The notes: generated by a model from the letters alone, not told the origin. 64,000 nt of DNA from Symsagittifera roscoffensis (GCF_963678635.1 NC_087063.1:82879574-82943573); one strand, 5' to 3'. Shown: positions 43,070 through 54,822, counted from the stretch's first letter. A program made the numbers and translations.

Positions 43070-43792
43070 TATGAGGTTCAGGTGCAACACCGACCTCACT
43101 TCGGCGTGGTTCTCATCTCTTCTTCGAAGTATCGTAACAATACCGCTCTCCATGGACGGCTCACCAACTGCTCGATCGTTTCCGCGTACATTTTAGACAA
43201 TACCAAGGTCCCGTATGCCTTCTGCTTCAGGGTGGTGCCTTGCGTCATCGTCTCCAAATAACCTTCCATGGCACTTTTTTCTTCCAGAGCAATTAAGTGT
43301 CCTCTGGCGGAATTTCTGGACTCTAACATCTCCATGTATCCACCGGCGGTTTCATCAATCGATACAGTTTCCGATACTGTCAGTCGGTTATATTCCTCTG
43401 GGACTAGCTGTCCTAGGACGCTTCCCTTTCCGTGATTCATGGGAGACGGTTTGAAGTCTTTAAGGGTACTCTCTCCACGTTGGCTGAGTATCTCCATTTC
43501 TAACGTCGCTCCAGTCAGAGTGCGGTCACTCTTCTTGGTTTTAGAACTGGCTGATTTTATTTCTGCCATGAGAATGGGTGGCACCATCGCTACGTCAGTC
43601 AACATCTTGTCTGTGCCAGGCAATCGATCATCACCCTGTCCCAAGTCCATAGCTTCTTCGACGCATTTTCTTTTAGCTGAATTGACAGCTTTCATCGAGA
43701 TTCCTGAATCCACCTTTGTCTTTTCCGATTTCATCAATGTCACCTTGCTGCCCAGTTTCATTTTCAATTCATTAATCTTGTCAATCACTTCA
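43070..43792 (-). pseudogene. Inverted accessory ORF C, duplication copy 1
   Basis: Open minus-strand frame of 230 codons (43096-43788). Its first 120 or so residues repeat 37155-37530 in inverted orientation; the rest shows the continuation past the segment MNHGKGS that Element I lost at its chimeric junction, including LVPEEYNRLTVSE and RNSARGHLIAL. It joins pol of the same strand near 43065, so pol linker and accessory C, normally kilobases apart, are fused here. Confidence 0.75.
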
Positions 43793-43800
43793 CTAAGAAC

Positions 43801-44364
43801 GTGGTGAAGATCATTTTTGTGTTATCACCGGGATACGCCGCATTGCCAGAACCCTTGCAATTTGTGTACACAATGGTTAAAACTCTAGCAGAGGGACAAT
43901 TCAGCGTAATAATACCCGCACCGAACAGAGTAGTTGACCCCAATAACTATTCCCCACTCCGTTTTGCCTTCTCTGCCGTCTGGGCGGACATTTCCAATGC
44001 CATCCAAGGATTTAAGGATTGCAGCACGACACGGTTGGTGCTGGACGAAGTCCTGGTGTTGAAGCTGTTCAACTTCGCCAGGTAACTGAAATTTAGGCCA
44101 GGAGTAGATGATGATCACTTGTTAGTACAACAGGTGGCAGACGATCTCTGGTTCAGACAAGTGGACTATGCTAGAATTGAGGAGGGAAGGACGGTCAGAA
44201 GAAATCTGACACCATTGGCCTTGAGGACGAAGCCACACACCAGTTCATGGTTGTGTTTGTCGCCAAGAGTGTGTACCTTAGGAGAAGATGCGTTCGAGCA
44301 TGCACCGGCAGTAATCAAGGCGATACACGCTTATCTGAGAAACTTGTTCAACGAAAAAATTTAG
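43801..44364 (+). pseudogene. GxND-domain fragment, duplication copy 2
   Basis: Same content as 37576-38142, with the TAA at 44083-44085 conserved. The junction upstream is with inverted accessory C rather than with direct accessory C. Confidence 0.7.
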
Positions 44365-45120
44365 CCGGAGGCATGATGTTACAGTTAATGCAAGACGTGA
44401 ACAGGAGAGGTGATGTGGATCTCTGTTTGGCCGGAAGCATATGCACTGGTCAAGGAGATCCCCGATATCCACCGACAAGGAGGATGTTGTTGGGAGTCAC
44501 GTCTCCCGCTTGACTTCACGGCCATGCACACGTTTGACTTCACGTTTCCTGATGCATGAAGCCGGAAGAAGATCCAGGCACCACCTTCCAGGAGGCCCGG
44601 GGTTTTCGCTGACGTGTGGAATGATGTGTACACACCAGCCGATGATTGGTCACGATTGAAATGGCCAGGAGAAGTGAAAGTGATACTATTAGAAGTGGCA
44701 AAGGTGTGCAGGGGACGTATGTACATGACAGTCGACGAGCTGGCGCCATATGGCGACGAATCGGTGGAGCTCCTGGTGTCGACGAGGTGATTTGTCAAGC
44801 AGGGGATCTGACCGTACCGGCGCGGCCGAACTCGGGCATGGATATGCGACAAGGCCCTTCGGGACCTGGGCCGAGACCAGACACAAACCATGATGAGCAG
44901 ATGGATCAGGTGACGATCATATGGAGGGAAAGGGAGACAAGTCAAATGGATTGGACTTAGGAGCATTGGAGAGAGACTTGCTGGAATACTCTGTTCAGTG
45001 AAGACGCCGATGGAGATGTCGATGGAAATCTATTGTTGATGACACCTTCGTCTTTCAGGTCCCCTACGAGGGAGGGGCCAGCCAGTTTGTCCCCATTAGA
45101 TCCGATAGGCCTGGCAATGG

Positions 45121-46281
45121 ATTACCGGTGAAAGGCATACAGAAACTGCTCCATGAGTCACCATGGAGGAGAAGAATTGATGAGACTATGAGGGTATCCT
45201 TCCTGAGCACGTTGCCTGAAGAGGAGTGGGAGAGATACCAGAGTGAGCTTGAACGAAAGGCAGGAGTGACCTGGAACCAGGTGACCTTCATGGAAACGAC
45301 ATGGGACGTGATACGCAGGCACGGGACACAGTCCGTAACGAAAGTGGGGTTGAACCAACCCATCAAGCGCGAGGTTCAAGGGAAGATAATGAGCCCGTAG
45401 AGTCTGACATTTTGAACGAGTCAGTTTCGGAGGACAGTGCCGATGAAAATCAGATTGTGAGAAAACTACACGCCAGGCGAGCCAGGAAAGGGCTGAAGAG
45501 ATTGAAAGGGAGAATAGGAAGCAAGTCCGTGAATCAGAAAGCGGTGAAATCGAAGGCTAATGCAATAGTGGCCTCGTTGGCAAAAGTAGCTCGTCCAAGT
45601 GAGAGTGGACAAGGAGGTGGTGCAGAGTTTGCCGGTGGAGAGAAAGAAAACCTGATACCCCTTAGGCTAATAGCAGGTTTGACCTCAACAGCCACAAGAA
45701 CGAAGAAAAGCGCGCGGACCTTGGCGGACACAAAGCTCGAAATGCAAGTCATCAGTCAGTGTGGAACTGGAGGACTCGATGATTACAAGCCCTCGCGGAC
45801 CAACGTGGCCCGGATGAAACTGGATGGACAAATCGGCGTAGTCGAGTACAGTCGGATCACAGTGCCCGACTCAGTCCATATGTGAGATCCAGCAGGGGGT
45901 TCTGTAGAGATGCTTAAGGCCAGGAATTCCGCGAGAGGGCACTTGATGGCCTGGGACGAGAAGCAAGCCAGGGAAGAGTATTTGAAGGAGCTGACGGAGA
46001 ACTCTAATTTGAGTCGGAAATAATACAGCACGGTGATGTCCCCGGAGGCAAATTAAATTGGGCTGGAGAAACTGTTAGAAACCTCTTAGAGGGTGGCCCT
46101 CCAAAGATACTTCGACGAGAAGATGCATGCACCTGCGACGGTGGCAGAATACCTGGCCTATCCGTGTGCAAGAACTGACTTGCAGGTACGACTGGCCTGG
46201 TGTTTAATGGGAATCGAGAAAGCGGAATATGAGGCCAACAACGACTCGATATCAAAGGAACAGGAACTGGAGTTCCTTTGA
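45121..46281 (+). pseudogene. Accessory ORF C paralogue, duplication copy 2
   Basis: As 38899-40060. Here the first frame is longer (45128-45400) because codon 45302-45304 is TGG where copy 1 has TGA. The frame change into 45301-45885 and the later stops (45883, 46022, 46090) are shared, so most of the damage is older than the duplication. Confidence 0.6.
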
Positions 46282-46297
46282 TTTCTTTGAATGACCC

Positions 46298-46597
46298 ATG
46301 GGGAGTTCAAGGGAAGATAATGAGCTCCATAGAGTCTGACGTTCTGAACGAGTCAGTTTCGGTGGACAGTGCCGATGAAAATCAGATTGTGAGAAAACTA
46401 CCCGTCAGGCGAGCCAGGAAAGGGCTGAAGAGATTGAAAGGGAGAATAGGAAGCAAGTCCGTGAATCAGAAAGCGGTGAAATCGAAGGCTAATGCAATAG
46501 TGATAGTGGCCTTGTTGGCAAAAGTAGCTCGTCCAAGTGAGAGTGGACAAGGAGATGGTGCATCGTTGCCGGGGGAGAGAAAGAAAACCTGATACCC
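46298..46597 (+). repeat. Internal duplication of accessory segment, copy 2
   Basis: Counterpart of 40076-40375, again ending at the inversion junction (46597/46598). Confidence 0.85.
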
Positions 46598-49287
46598 TGG
46601 TATGAGGTAGCGATCTCTGTCAGGGTCTTGATAGACCTCCCTGTCCAGATCCCTTGCTCGAGTCTCCACTATTAGTGTGTGGATTGCTCGCTCTAACAGT
46701 TCCAATCCTGAGCTCGAGTTCCTGTCTGAGTAGGTGTCGATTTCTGAATTCCGGGAATTGTCATCAATTGAAGAGTCTGCTATGGAGCACGTTCCCTCCT
46801 CCGGATCAATGTTGTGCTTTCTAATCATCCATCTGAACCCCAGGACAAAATTTTATCCTCCAGGTCATGTTTCTCATAAAGAATTTTTCTTTTACATCAG
46901 ACACCCCGGACAAACTTTCTTGTCCCGGGTGCTGATCCTGAACTCGCCTGCTCTCCTCAACGTTCGTCTCCCTGGACAAATTTTCTTGCCCTAGGTTCTG
47001 TTCAACCTTTTCGCCCCTCTGATCCTGATCCTCAAAGGTAACGGTTTTCTGTTGTGTCCCGTTCCGCTGTTCTTTCCGTTTGTATGAAGTACTTGTTAAA
47101 ACGTTTTGGGGTATCGAGGACACTAGTTGCTGAACTAAAGTCATACAATCCCTTTCATTTTTTTTGTATTGTCGTCTTGACGGCATGATCTTCACCTTCT
47201 CGGTGACTGTCAGTGATGCCATGGCTGCTGCCCACTCGGAGTCATCTCTGGTCACTTCTCTATCCAACAATCCACCCAGCATTCGCATCACTTGTGGTGT
47301 GACCTGCACCGTTTTATCCAATAATGAGAGGCCGTTTATGTTCATTCGAGAGAGTTCCTGCTGGACCATGTTTGAGCCTAGCAGCAGATCCAAGGGCACC
47401 GGGTCCTTCTTGGATAGAATCTTTATCTCGGCTGCTTTCTCTGCAGGTAACTCAGGAGGTCCTGGAATTGGATGTCCAGACTTGTCTAGCCATCTCGTCA
47501 AGGTAAGCGCTTCATAAGTTTCTTTGTCCAGAAACGAGAACCCCTCCTTGATTTCTGCCTGATTGGCTTGCTTCTGTTCCAATCTTTCATAGAACTCGGT
47601 ATTCTTGGTGAGGCTGTCAGCATTCTTGTGTTTATCACGCATCCTGTGCTCGATTATCATGTGGTAGCCATCTAATCTTACTATCCATCTACCAATATAA
47701 CTCTGATTTATCGAGTATGTCTTCAACCAGGATATCGCTCTGTTGTCCACGCGTAACTTAAAGGGAGCGCTCCCAAGTATGCGCGGTACTTTTCCACGAT
47801 TGTGACTACTACAACCATTTCTGCTTTCGGTGCACCATATTTCATCTCAGTGTCACTTAACATCTCGCTGCCATATGCAATGGGACGGAGAACTGTTCTT
47901 CTATTCCATTCCTGCTCCTGATGCAGTATTCTTAAGATGGCTACTACTGATACGTCTGTGTCAAGAACATACATGCCCTTCTCTGTAGGCATGCTTAGCA
48001 CTGGCGCTTCGCACAGCTCCCGCTTTATGTTCTCGAAGGCAGCTTGTGCTTCTTCGTTCCATTCGAACTTCTTTTCTTTGTTGCTCGTCAGCTTCTGCAT
48101 GGGATACACCTTGTCTGCATATCCTTTTATGAACTCACGGTAAAAATCGACAAACCCTAGGAAGCTCATGAGTTGTGTGTCCATTCTGGGAGACTTCCAT
48201 GTCAACACAGCCTTTACTGCTTACGGGTCCGGCCTCACGCCATGCCTGTCCACCATTCTTCCTAGATACTTGATTAAATCCCTGAGGATCTCACATTTCG
48301 ATGGTTTGCATTTCAAGCCTGCTCTCTTCAGGCAGCCAAAGAACTCATCGAGCCGATCAATGTAGTTTTTAGGGTGGGTGTTGCTAGGACCACGTCATCC
48401 ACGTAACACGTCACAAGGTTCCCGTACTTCTTCGTCACTCTGGTCAAAGCCTGAGCCATCATTCTTTGAAAAGTGGCTGTTGCGTTGCACAAGCCGAAGG
48501 GCATCCTCTTCTACTGGTACAACCCCAATTCACATGCGAATCCGGTCTTTTCCATGCCCTTCTTCCACAGAGGGACCTGCCAGAAGGCAGAACCTAAGTC
48601 CAGTGTGGTGAAGAACTTGGCGTCACCAAGTTTCGAGAGGCTCTCGTCTATTCGTGGTATCGGGTACGCATCTTTTTTTGTCACCAGGTTCAAATAAGGA
48701 AAGTTGCAACAGAAACTAAGCTGCCCCCTTCTTTTTTGCCATGACTACCCCGCAAGCCCAGGGCGATTTCGAGGTTTCTATCACGTCGTATCCGAAGCAA
48801 CATTTCTTTTTCCGCTCGGCGCGCTTCCGATTTATTGGCCGTCATTCGTCTTGCGCCTTCCCTGTGGGGAAGGGCGTCTTCCTCTAGTTCGATTTCGTGT
48901 TCGACGAAGTTACAACAACCGATATCCGCCTTTTGTTTTGAAAATACATCCGCTTTCCAATTTAGAACCGCCCGCAATAATTCAAAATGTCCCTCGCATA
49001 TTTTCCCCTTTGACTGCCCTTTATCCGGCAAAACCGGTTTGTCAGATTCTAATTCATATGACGAGGGGCGTTCCAGAAAATTCGAGCAGCTCGACAAGCC
49101 GTCGTCCGTTTCGGATCTCATTGAAAACAGTTTACGAATCGATTTAAATTCATTAATTCTTTTTAAAACTATATCTTTATTGGCATGATAAGGGCAGTGT
49201 TTCACACTATATCACTTAAATTTTTGTGTCTATTCATAGTGGGTCCTCATCGGCAAAACGTAACCCAACCCGTAACTCCGTCCACTG
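46598..49287 (-). pseudogene. pol: Inverted pol fragment, duplication copy 2: RT, RNase H, linker
   Basis: Counterpart of 40376-43065. The RT connection and RNase H start form a longer frame here (47723-48208, 161 codons, with FLGFVDFYREFIKGYADK), because the TGA of copy 1 near 41838 is absent. YVDD is kept at about 48394-48405 (minus). It is otherwise broken at the same places. Confidence 0.88.
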
Positions 49288-49291
49288 CTGA

Positions 49292-49638
49292 TATGAGGTT
49301 CAGGTGCAACACCGACCTCACTTCGGCGTGGTTCTCATCTCTTCTTCGAAGTATCGAACAATACCGCTCTCCATGGAAGGCTCACCAACTGCTCGATCGT
49401 TTCTGCGTACATTTTAGGCAATACCAAGGTCCCGTATGCCTTCTGCTTCAGGGTGGTGCCTTGCGTCATCGTCTCCAAATAACCTTCCATGGCACTTTTT
49501 TCTTCCAGAGCAATTAAGTGTCCTCTGGCGGAATTTCTGGACTCTAACATCTCCATGTATCCACCGGCGGTTTCATCAATCGATACAATTTCCGATACTG
49601 TCAGTCGGTTATATTCCTCTGGGACTAGCTGTCCTAGG
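49292..49638 (-). pseudogene. Inverted accessory ORF C fragment, duplication copy 2
   Basis: Short minus-strand frame (49335-49556) with the segments MEMLESRNSARGHLIAL and MSKMYAETIEQL-like residues, as in 43100-43420. A one-base difference shifts its end relative to copy 1. Confidence 0.7.
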
Positions 49639-50091
49639 CCTCCCCTATGACTTCATTGCTATGGATCGATCCATCTGTCAGACGGGACAACAACCCTCTG
49701 CTCTGCAGGTGGTCATTCCAGCCGGCAATAACTATCACCTGCGGATCCATGCTGACCGCCCTCCGCACGCTTATCGTCACGCCCACTGATTGCCCCCAGT
49801 CCAACTTAGGCGCTGTCAAGAAAGTCACATCGGGCCAAAAGAGGGAACAAGGTGTATAGAGATAATCTGAACTGGCCACTATCAGATATTTGGCAGCCTA
49901 TATATCTAGTGGATCATAGGCAGCAAACAGGCTGTCACACACTGGTGTCTACAGTCCCGCGTATCTCTTATCATCCCCATCCACCGAGGTCGCTCGGCTG
50001 CAGTCTCTCGAATATTCACCAGGCGCTAGGCCGGGTGGTTTGAAGAACTGCCTATACATCTTATGATGCTTATTGTTGGGCTTATTCTCTG
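49639..50091 (-). pseudogene. GxND-domain start fragment, minus strand
   Basis: The minus-strand frame 49634-49879 carries DPQVIVIAGWNDHLQSRGLL, the GxND block of the second accessory domain, preceded (50040-49880) by decayed sequence. The stretch repeats 51168-51620 at an offset of 1529, so it is a direct partial duplication of the copy just to its right. Confidence 0.7.
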
Positions 50092-50535
50092 TCAGAAATT
50101 TGCATTCTGGGAAGGTGGTATTAATTCCCTGGCTCTCCGACGGACGTCCGTAAGAGATCGGGTATTCAAGGGTCCAAAGGTATTGTCTTGAGGCAATCCA
50201 TTCAGGTCCGCCAATGCTTGGGTGAAGAGATTCGCAGGTCCCTTCACAAAATTCTTATGAAAAAATGCCACATATAATGCCAATACCAGACCAATTGACA
50301 GTTTTCGGATGTCCTTGACAAAGCTGGCGATCAGATTCCGGGAGGCCCTTGGGTAACACGTGGACAGGAAGGATGGCGTCCATCCTATTCCCATTCCTTC
50401 CAAGATAGCGTCAGATCTCTCATATTGTGCCCTCGTGGCCAAAATATCCGTTTGGAATCTGTCTAGCGACATCGTATTCACGTCTTGCATCAACTGTAAC
50501 ATCGTGCCTCCGACTAACTCCCTTTCGTTGAACAA
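50092..50535 (-). pseudogene. Accessory C-terminal domain fragment, minus strand
   Basis: Open frame of 147 codons with the segments MLQLMQDVNTMSLDRF, FLSTCYPRASRNLI and NFVKGPANLF. It follows the GxND domain frame (50545-51357) after one stop at about 50543-50545 and matches the decayed 34900-35330 of Element I. After about 50220 (toward 50092) it switches to the NTRSLTDVRRRAREL segment that normally precedes the GxND domain, showing the tandem junction. Function unknown. Confidence 0.6.
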
Positions 50536-50544
50536 ATTTCTCAG

Positions 50545-51357
50545 CTACGCGTGTATTTCCTTGATTACTGCTGGCACGTGCTCGAAAGCATCTTCTCCTA
50601 AGGTACACACTCTCGGCGATAAACACAACCATGAATTGGCGCGTGGCTTCGTCCTCAAGGCCAATGCCATGAGGTCCTCTTCTGCTGATGTAAGATTTCT
50701 TCTGACCATCCTTCCCTGCTCGTTTCTTGCATAATCCACTTGTCTGAACCAGAGGTCATCTGCCACCTGTTGTACTAACAAGTGATCATCATCTACTCCT
50801 GGCCTCAATTTCAGTAACCTGGCGAAGTTGGACAGCTCCAACTCCAGGACTTCGTCCAGCCTCAACCGTGCCGTGCTGCAATCCTTAAATCCCTGGATGG
50901 CATTGGAAATGTCCGCCCAGACGGCAGGGAGTTCAAAAAGGAGTGGATAATAGTTATTGGGGTCAACTACTCTGTTCGGCGCGGGTATGATCACGCTGAA
51001 TTGTCCCTTTGCTAGAGTTGTAACCATTGTGTACACAAATTGCAAGGGTTCTGGCAATGCGGCGTATCCCGATAATAACACAAAAATGATCTTCACCACG
51101 TTCTTAGTGAAGTGTCGCTGCACTGATGTCTCTACCTCGGCCATGGCTGAGAGCAACGTCATGATAGCCTCTAATATGATTTCATTGCTATGGATTGATC
51201 CATCTGTCAGACGGGACAACAACCCTCTACTCTGCATGTGGTCATTCGAGCCGGCAATTAATATCACCTGCGGATCCATTCTGGCCTCACTCCGCACGCT
51301 TATCGACACGCCCACTGATTGCCTCCAGTCCAACTTAGGCGCTGTCAAGAAAATCAC
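50545..51357 (-). pseudogene. SGNH-like (GxND) accessory domain, best-preserved copy
   Basis: Open minus-strand frame of 270 codons covering the whole domain: DPQVILIAGSNDHMQSRGLL (GxND block), an AIMTLLSAMAEVETSV helix, the strand KIIFVLLSGYA, the strand FSVIIPAPNRVVD, a VWADISNAIQGF helix, DEVLELELSNFARLL, DLWFRQVDYA and LRTKPRANSW. The order and the GxND block fit an SGNH-hydrolase-like Rossmann fold; the nucleophile block is not visible, so it may be a non-enzymatic relative. The frame starts after a stop, and the upstream sequence continues the protein in broken form to 51972. Confidence 0.6.
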
Positions 51358-51980
51358 ATCGGGCTAAAAGAGAGAACAAGATGTATGGGGACAATCTGAA
51401 CTGGCCACTATCAGATATTTGGCAGCCTTTATATCTAGAGGACCATAGGCAGCAAACAGGCTGTCACCCACTGGTGTCTTCAGTCCCGCGTAACTCTTAT
51501 CGTCCCCCTCCACCGAGGTCGCTCGGCGGTAGTCTCTCTAATTTTCACCAGGCGCTTGGCCGAGTGGTTTGGAGAACTGCCTATACATCTAAGGATGCTT
51601 ATTGTTGGGCTTATTCTCTGTAAGAAATTTGCACCTCTCGGAAGGTGGTATCAATTCCCTGGCTCTCAGACGGACTTCCGTAAGAGATCGGGTATTCAAG
51701 GGTCCAAAGGTATTATCTTGAGGCAATCCATCAAGGTCCACAAACCTGAGCGTGGTCGCGGAGCTAAACTGTTTCTGTTCCGCTCACAGCCAGTCCACGC
51801 CCGGTATTCGATATACTCCTGACACTGTTGCATCCGCTCGACATGTCAACGTGTTCATGTTCAAATTCGTTGACATGTCCTTTTTAAACTGTCCCCAACC
51901 GCTGGGATCTGGACGGTTCCAAAGCAGCTTGCTGCTTGGCTCAATTCTTTCCGCGGGTGCGGCGCTCGTCATAAAGAGTC
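51358..51980 (-). pseudogene. Accessory sequence upstream of GxND domain, minus strand
   Basis: The minus-strand frame 51784-51972 carries WNRPDPSGWGQFKKDM and GVYRIPGVDWL, similar to 33580-33740 of Element I. The stretch 51360-51745 is decayed and is repeated at 49830-50217. The retroelement mosaic ends near 51980, where AT-rich sequence begins. Confidence 0.6.
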
Positions 51981-52207
51981 ATCAATTATTAAAAGGTGTT
52001 TTGTGTCATTATTGGGACGGTTTCCAATCAGTTCAAAGTCAACTTCTTGGATAACCAATCAGGATTAAGGTGCAATTTTCCCGATCCACTTGAACCAACT
52101 AGCGAAATAAGAACTCGTTCTTTGCTAGAGTTTTTTTTCCTAGCTTTGAAGAAGGTAAAATATACCCGACTGTACTTGATAAATTTGCTACCTAAACTGT
52201 TGTTTCT

Positions 52208-52420
52208 TCACATGTAGTGGTTAAAATTATTCGAGCGATTGCACATGCTAGTCTTAAGACTCTGACAAACAAGTTGGTGCAGAAAAACTAAAAGAAATCT
52301 ATGACACGTATGTCCAAAAAAGTTGCATGATTTTTGTTCATAATTCTCCTCATCAAACACAAATTTTCTTAAGTTTGTTTGCTTGTCACATTCATTACCC
52401 ATCATCTCAACTTTAGAATG
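52208..52420 (-). pseudogene. Small minus-strand ORF, unknown (Polinton-type partner candidate)
   Basis: Frame of 65 codons beginning MMGNECDKQTNLRKFVFDEENY, Cys- and Phe-rich (CNFFGHTCHRF). I have no domain assignment. Its position in the AT-rich block and its style suggest a remnant of the same mobile element class as the polymerase genes to the right, but this is inference. Confidence 0.3.
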
Positions 52421-52487
52421 AAAGAACTGATCGCAATTAATGTTTAACTTTCAAAAAAACTAGATATTATAAAATGATTTGTATGAT

Positions 52488-52951
52488 TTACAATTTTTTA
52501 CAAAACATCAAATCCATGTTCCGTATGCAAATGCTTTTCTTTCTGCACAGTGAAGACTTTTTTGCAAGACAAAATGGGTAGTTGCTACAACTCCAATCAA
52601 ATTCCTCATCTTTGAAAATCAAATTCTCATGTTCTGGGCATGCGTAGTCATCCAAGTCTTTAAACTTTATTTCCAAAATATCTGACAGAGTTTTACATTT
52701 TCTATAGCCTTTTGCAAAAAAAACTCCGTTTCAGTAGCTTTTAATTTTTCAATATTTTTTCAAGCTCAATATAATTTCAATAATTTCAATAAATTTCTAT
52801 GAAAATGCTTGGTACACCAAGCAGATTGAGATTTTTTTGAACTTTTTGCAGGAAGAAAGGAATATCTCACAATTTGTCCTTTTTTATAAATTCCTAACTC
52901 TTTCACTATTTTGTTTTCAATACATTCACTATCCAAAACAACCAGACTCAT
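52488..52951 (-). pseudogene. Decayed small gene in two pieces, unknown
   Basis: Minus-strand pieces 52766-52951 (start MSLVVLDSECIENKIVKELG) and 52488-52676 (YACPEHENL ... CSNYPFC) read as the start and end of one protein of about 150 residues broken by a frameshift. The VVLDSE start looks a little like the first motif of DEDD exonucleases, but no further motif supports that. Cys/His pairs near the end could bind zinc. It may be an accessory gene of a Polinton-like element. Confidence 0.35.
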
Positions 52952-53901
52952 AATGTTAATTGTTTTTGGTGGAATTTTTGGTTCAAATGACTAACAATCG
53001 AACAATGCGTATAGTGTTGAAGCACAAATTTCAAAATATATAAAAAGAAAAGCAGTCCAGGCACGTGACCAGGAAACAAGAACTAGGAAGTCCAGGTAAA
53101 ATATAATAATCAGGTCCCTTAAGCGTAGTAGACTTTAGAGATCCTGCTGCATCATGCTAAAGTGCGTGAAGTCTGAAGACTTTTGAATATGCAAGAAAAT
53201 AATACATGCAGGAATTTCCGTATCCAATTAAGACCCCAGAAGGAAATTTTTGGTCCATTTCTTTCAAATTTATGTTTGGCTCCAAAACTATACAGGTAGA
53301 GAGAAAATAATTTTTTCTTTTTGTATTTGATGAAAAATCATGCTTAATCATATCAAAACTTCTGAGAAAACATTTCAATTTCTAAATGTTCATTTTCTAC
53401 AGTGCATTCGTCAATGATGATTCAATCTTATTTGAATTTTTCTATATAAGGCAAAACCGAGGGGATGAAATCAGGTCCTCTTTTTCTCCTCTTTTTCTAA
53501 CTGAAAGTTTTGATTGTTTAGCCAAGTGTTTTCTCTCCTACCATATTCTATAAGATCTATTCTTTTAAAATCTGATCATTATTTTTTACGTCTTCCATAA
53601 TGCAAAGTCCACTCAATTTGAGAAATTTGTGATTCTGTATCCAAATCTTGCAATTTTGGTAAGTTTTGAGATTCCAAAACTGTTAGCAAAATTTTCTCTA
53701 GTAAGACGATATTTTCCTTGTAAGACGATATGGAAAAGTCCCAGTTTATTTTGAAGCTTTGAAACAAGATTTCTGGAAAAACCAATGCTTAACTCATACT
53801 TCTCAGCTCAGAGAAATATTGAAAAATTATTCGAGAAGACGAATATTTGAATCACATGACTGTAAAAACATCACTCAACAATTTTATCGAACAGTGCCGT
53901 T

Positions 53902-54303
53902 TTAACAAACATAAAGTCTCCCGGGACTTGGGCGAACTCTGAATTTGTTCAAAGTGTAGTTGACACAGGCAACTTGCTTCAAGACTTCGTTCTCCTTTGC
54001 TGTGAAGAGTCGAGTCTTAATGTAGGGCGGCTTGTTCACACTGATCTTCTTGATTGTGACACACACCCTTCTCTTCTTTTTTTTTATTATTGCTATGTCA
54101 TACACCGCATGATAGTTTGCAAGTTCCTGCTCCGTGATTGAGGCTTTGTCAGAATAGGTTTCCAATAGAGGAACGAGTCCAAAGTTTTCAGCATCGTGAA
54201 CAACAGTATTCCATATTGCTGATATTTTTTCTCCTTCTTTTTCACCAAGATAGACTTGCGGGGATTTTTCAAATTGTTGATATTTTTTAGCAATTAGAAG
54301 CAA
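53902..54303 (-). CDS. Hypothetical ORF, minus strand
   Basis: 133 codons, Lys-rich, with a KKKKRRVCVTIKK basic stretch in the middle and a segment KPPYIKTRLFTAKENEV toward the end. No recognised domain. Two shorter minus-strand frames (53157-53378 and 53579-53785) lie further along the same strand, so the group may be pieces of one decayed gene. It could equally be chance in AT-rich DNA. Confidence 0.3.
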   Translation of the reverse strand: MLLIAKKYQQFEKSPQVYLGEKEGEKISAIWNTVVHDAENFGLVPLLETYSDKASITEQELANYHAVYDIAIIKKKKRRVCVTIKKISVNKPPYIKTRLFTAKENEVLKQVACVNYTLNKFRVRPSPGRLYVC

Positions 54304-54822
54304 GGTTCAAAGTAAATTTTTCCGCTGTAGGGTTTTTGGGATCAAGAAAATCTCCTAATTCTTTTTTGATTTTTAAGGATAAAATTTTGAGTACGGATAT
54401 TTTTTCGTGAATACATTTTTAATTTGAGACTCAGGGCCGACTGATCAGTAGTAGATAATTCAAAATAACGATAATTGGAAATATATAGAAAATAGGAAAT
54501 GTGGATGAAACAATGTACATTCCAAATGGACCTTGCGTAAAATGGACCTTGCCAAAAATGGACCTCAAAAAAACAACAACACGGGTTATTCGGGTTACAC
54601 TTCAAAATCTCTTTTTGTCTCTGTCTCAGAAAGACTTTTCTGAAAAATGCATTGTTACTCAAGACTACTGTTTATCTAACCATTCATCATTCTGCCCAGT
54701 AGAAAATTTTAATTTTCCTTTTGTTATCAAAAGGATCTTCGCTCTATCAACTTATGCAAAAGTTAGATAAAAGTCATTTCACCTACCAAATAACTGACTC
54801 TATTAATACTTTGTAAAAATAC

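Larger units (their letters stand above)
37571..43792. repeat. Tandem duplication unit, copy 1 (6222 bp)
   Basis: The unit repeats at an offset of exactly 6222 (for instance 37897 to 44119, 41528 to 47750, 42983 to 49205). Copy 2 follows directly. The unit is a chimera: plus-strand accessory fragments (37571-40375), minus-strand pol (40376-43065) and minus-strand accessory C (43070-43790). Copies differ by scattered substitutions of roughly one percent by eye, some of which create stops in one copy only. Confidence 0.93.
43793..49638. repeat. Tandem duplication unit, copy 2 (5.85 kb, right end missing)
   Basis: Matches 37571-43416 at offset 6222. At about 49638 (after CTGTCCTAGG) it leaves the homology and joins minus-strand GxND accessory sequence, so the inverted accessory C end of copy 1 (43417-43790) has no counterpart here. 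Confidence 0.93.

Noticed and set aside
53157-53785. Two minus-strand ORFs of 73 and 68 codons as separate genes
   Set aside because: Short, AT-rich and without similarity; mentioned only with the neighbouring 53902-54303 ORF.
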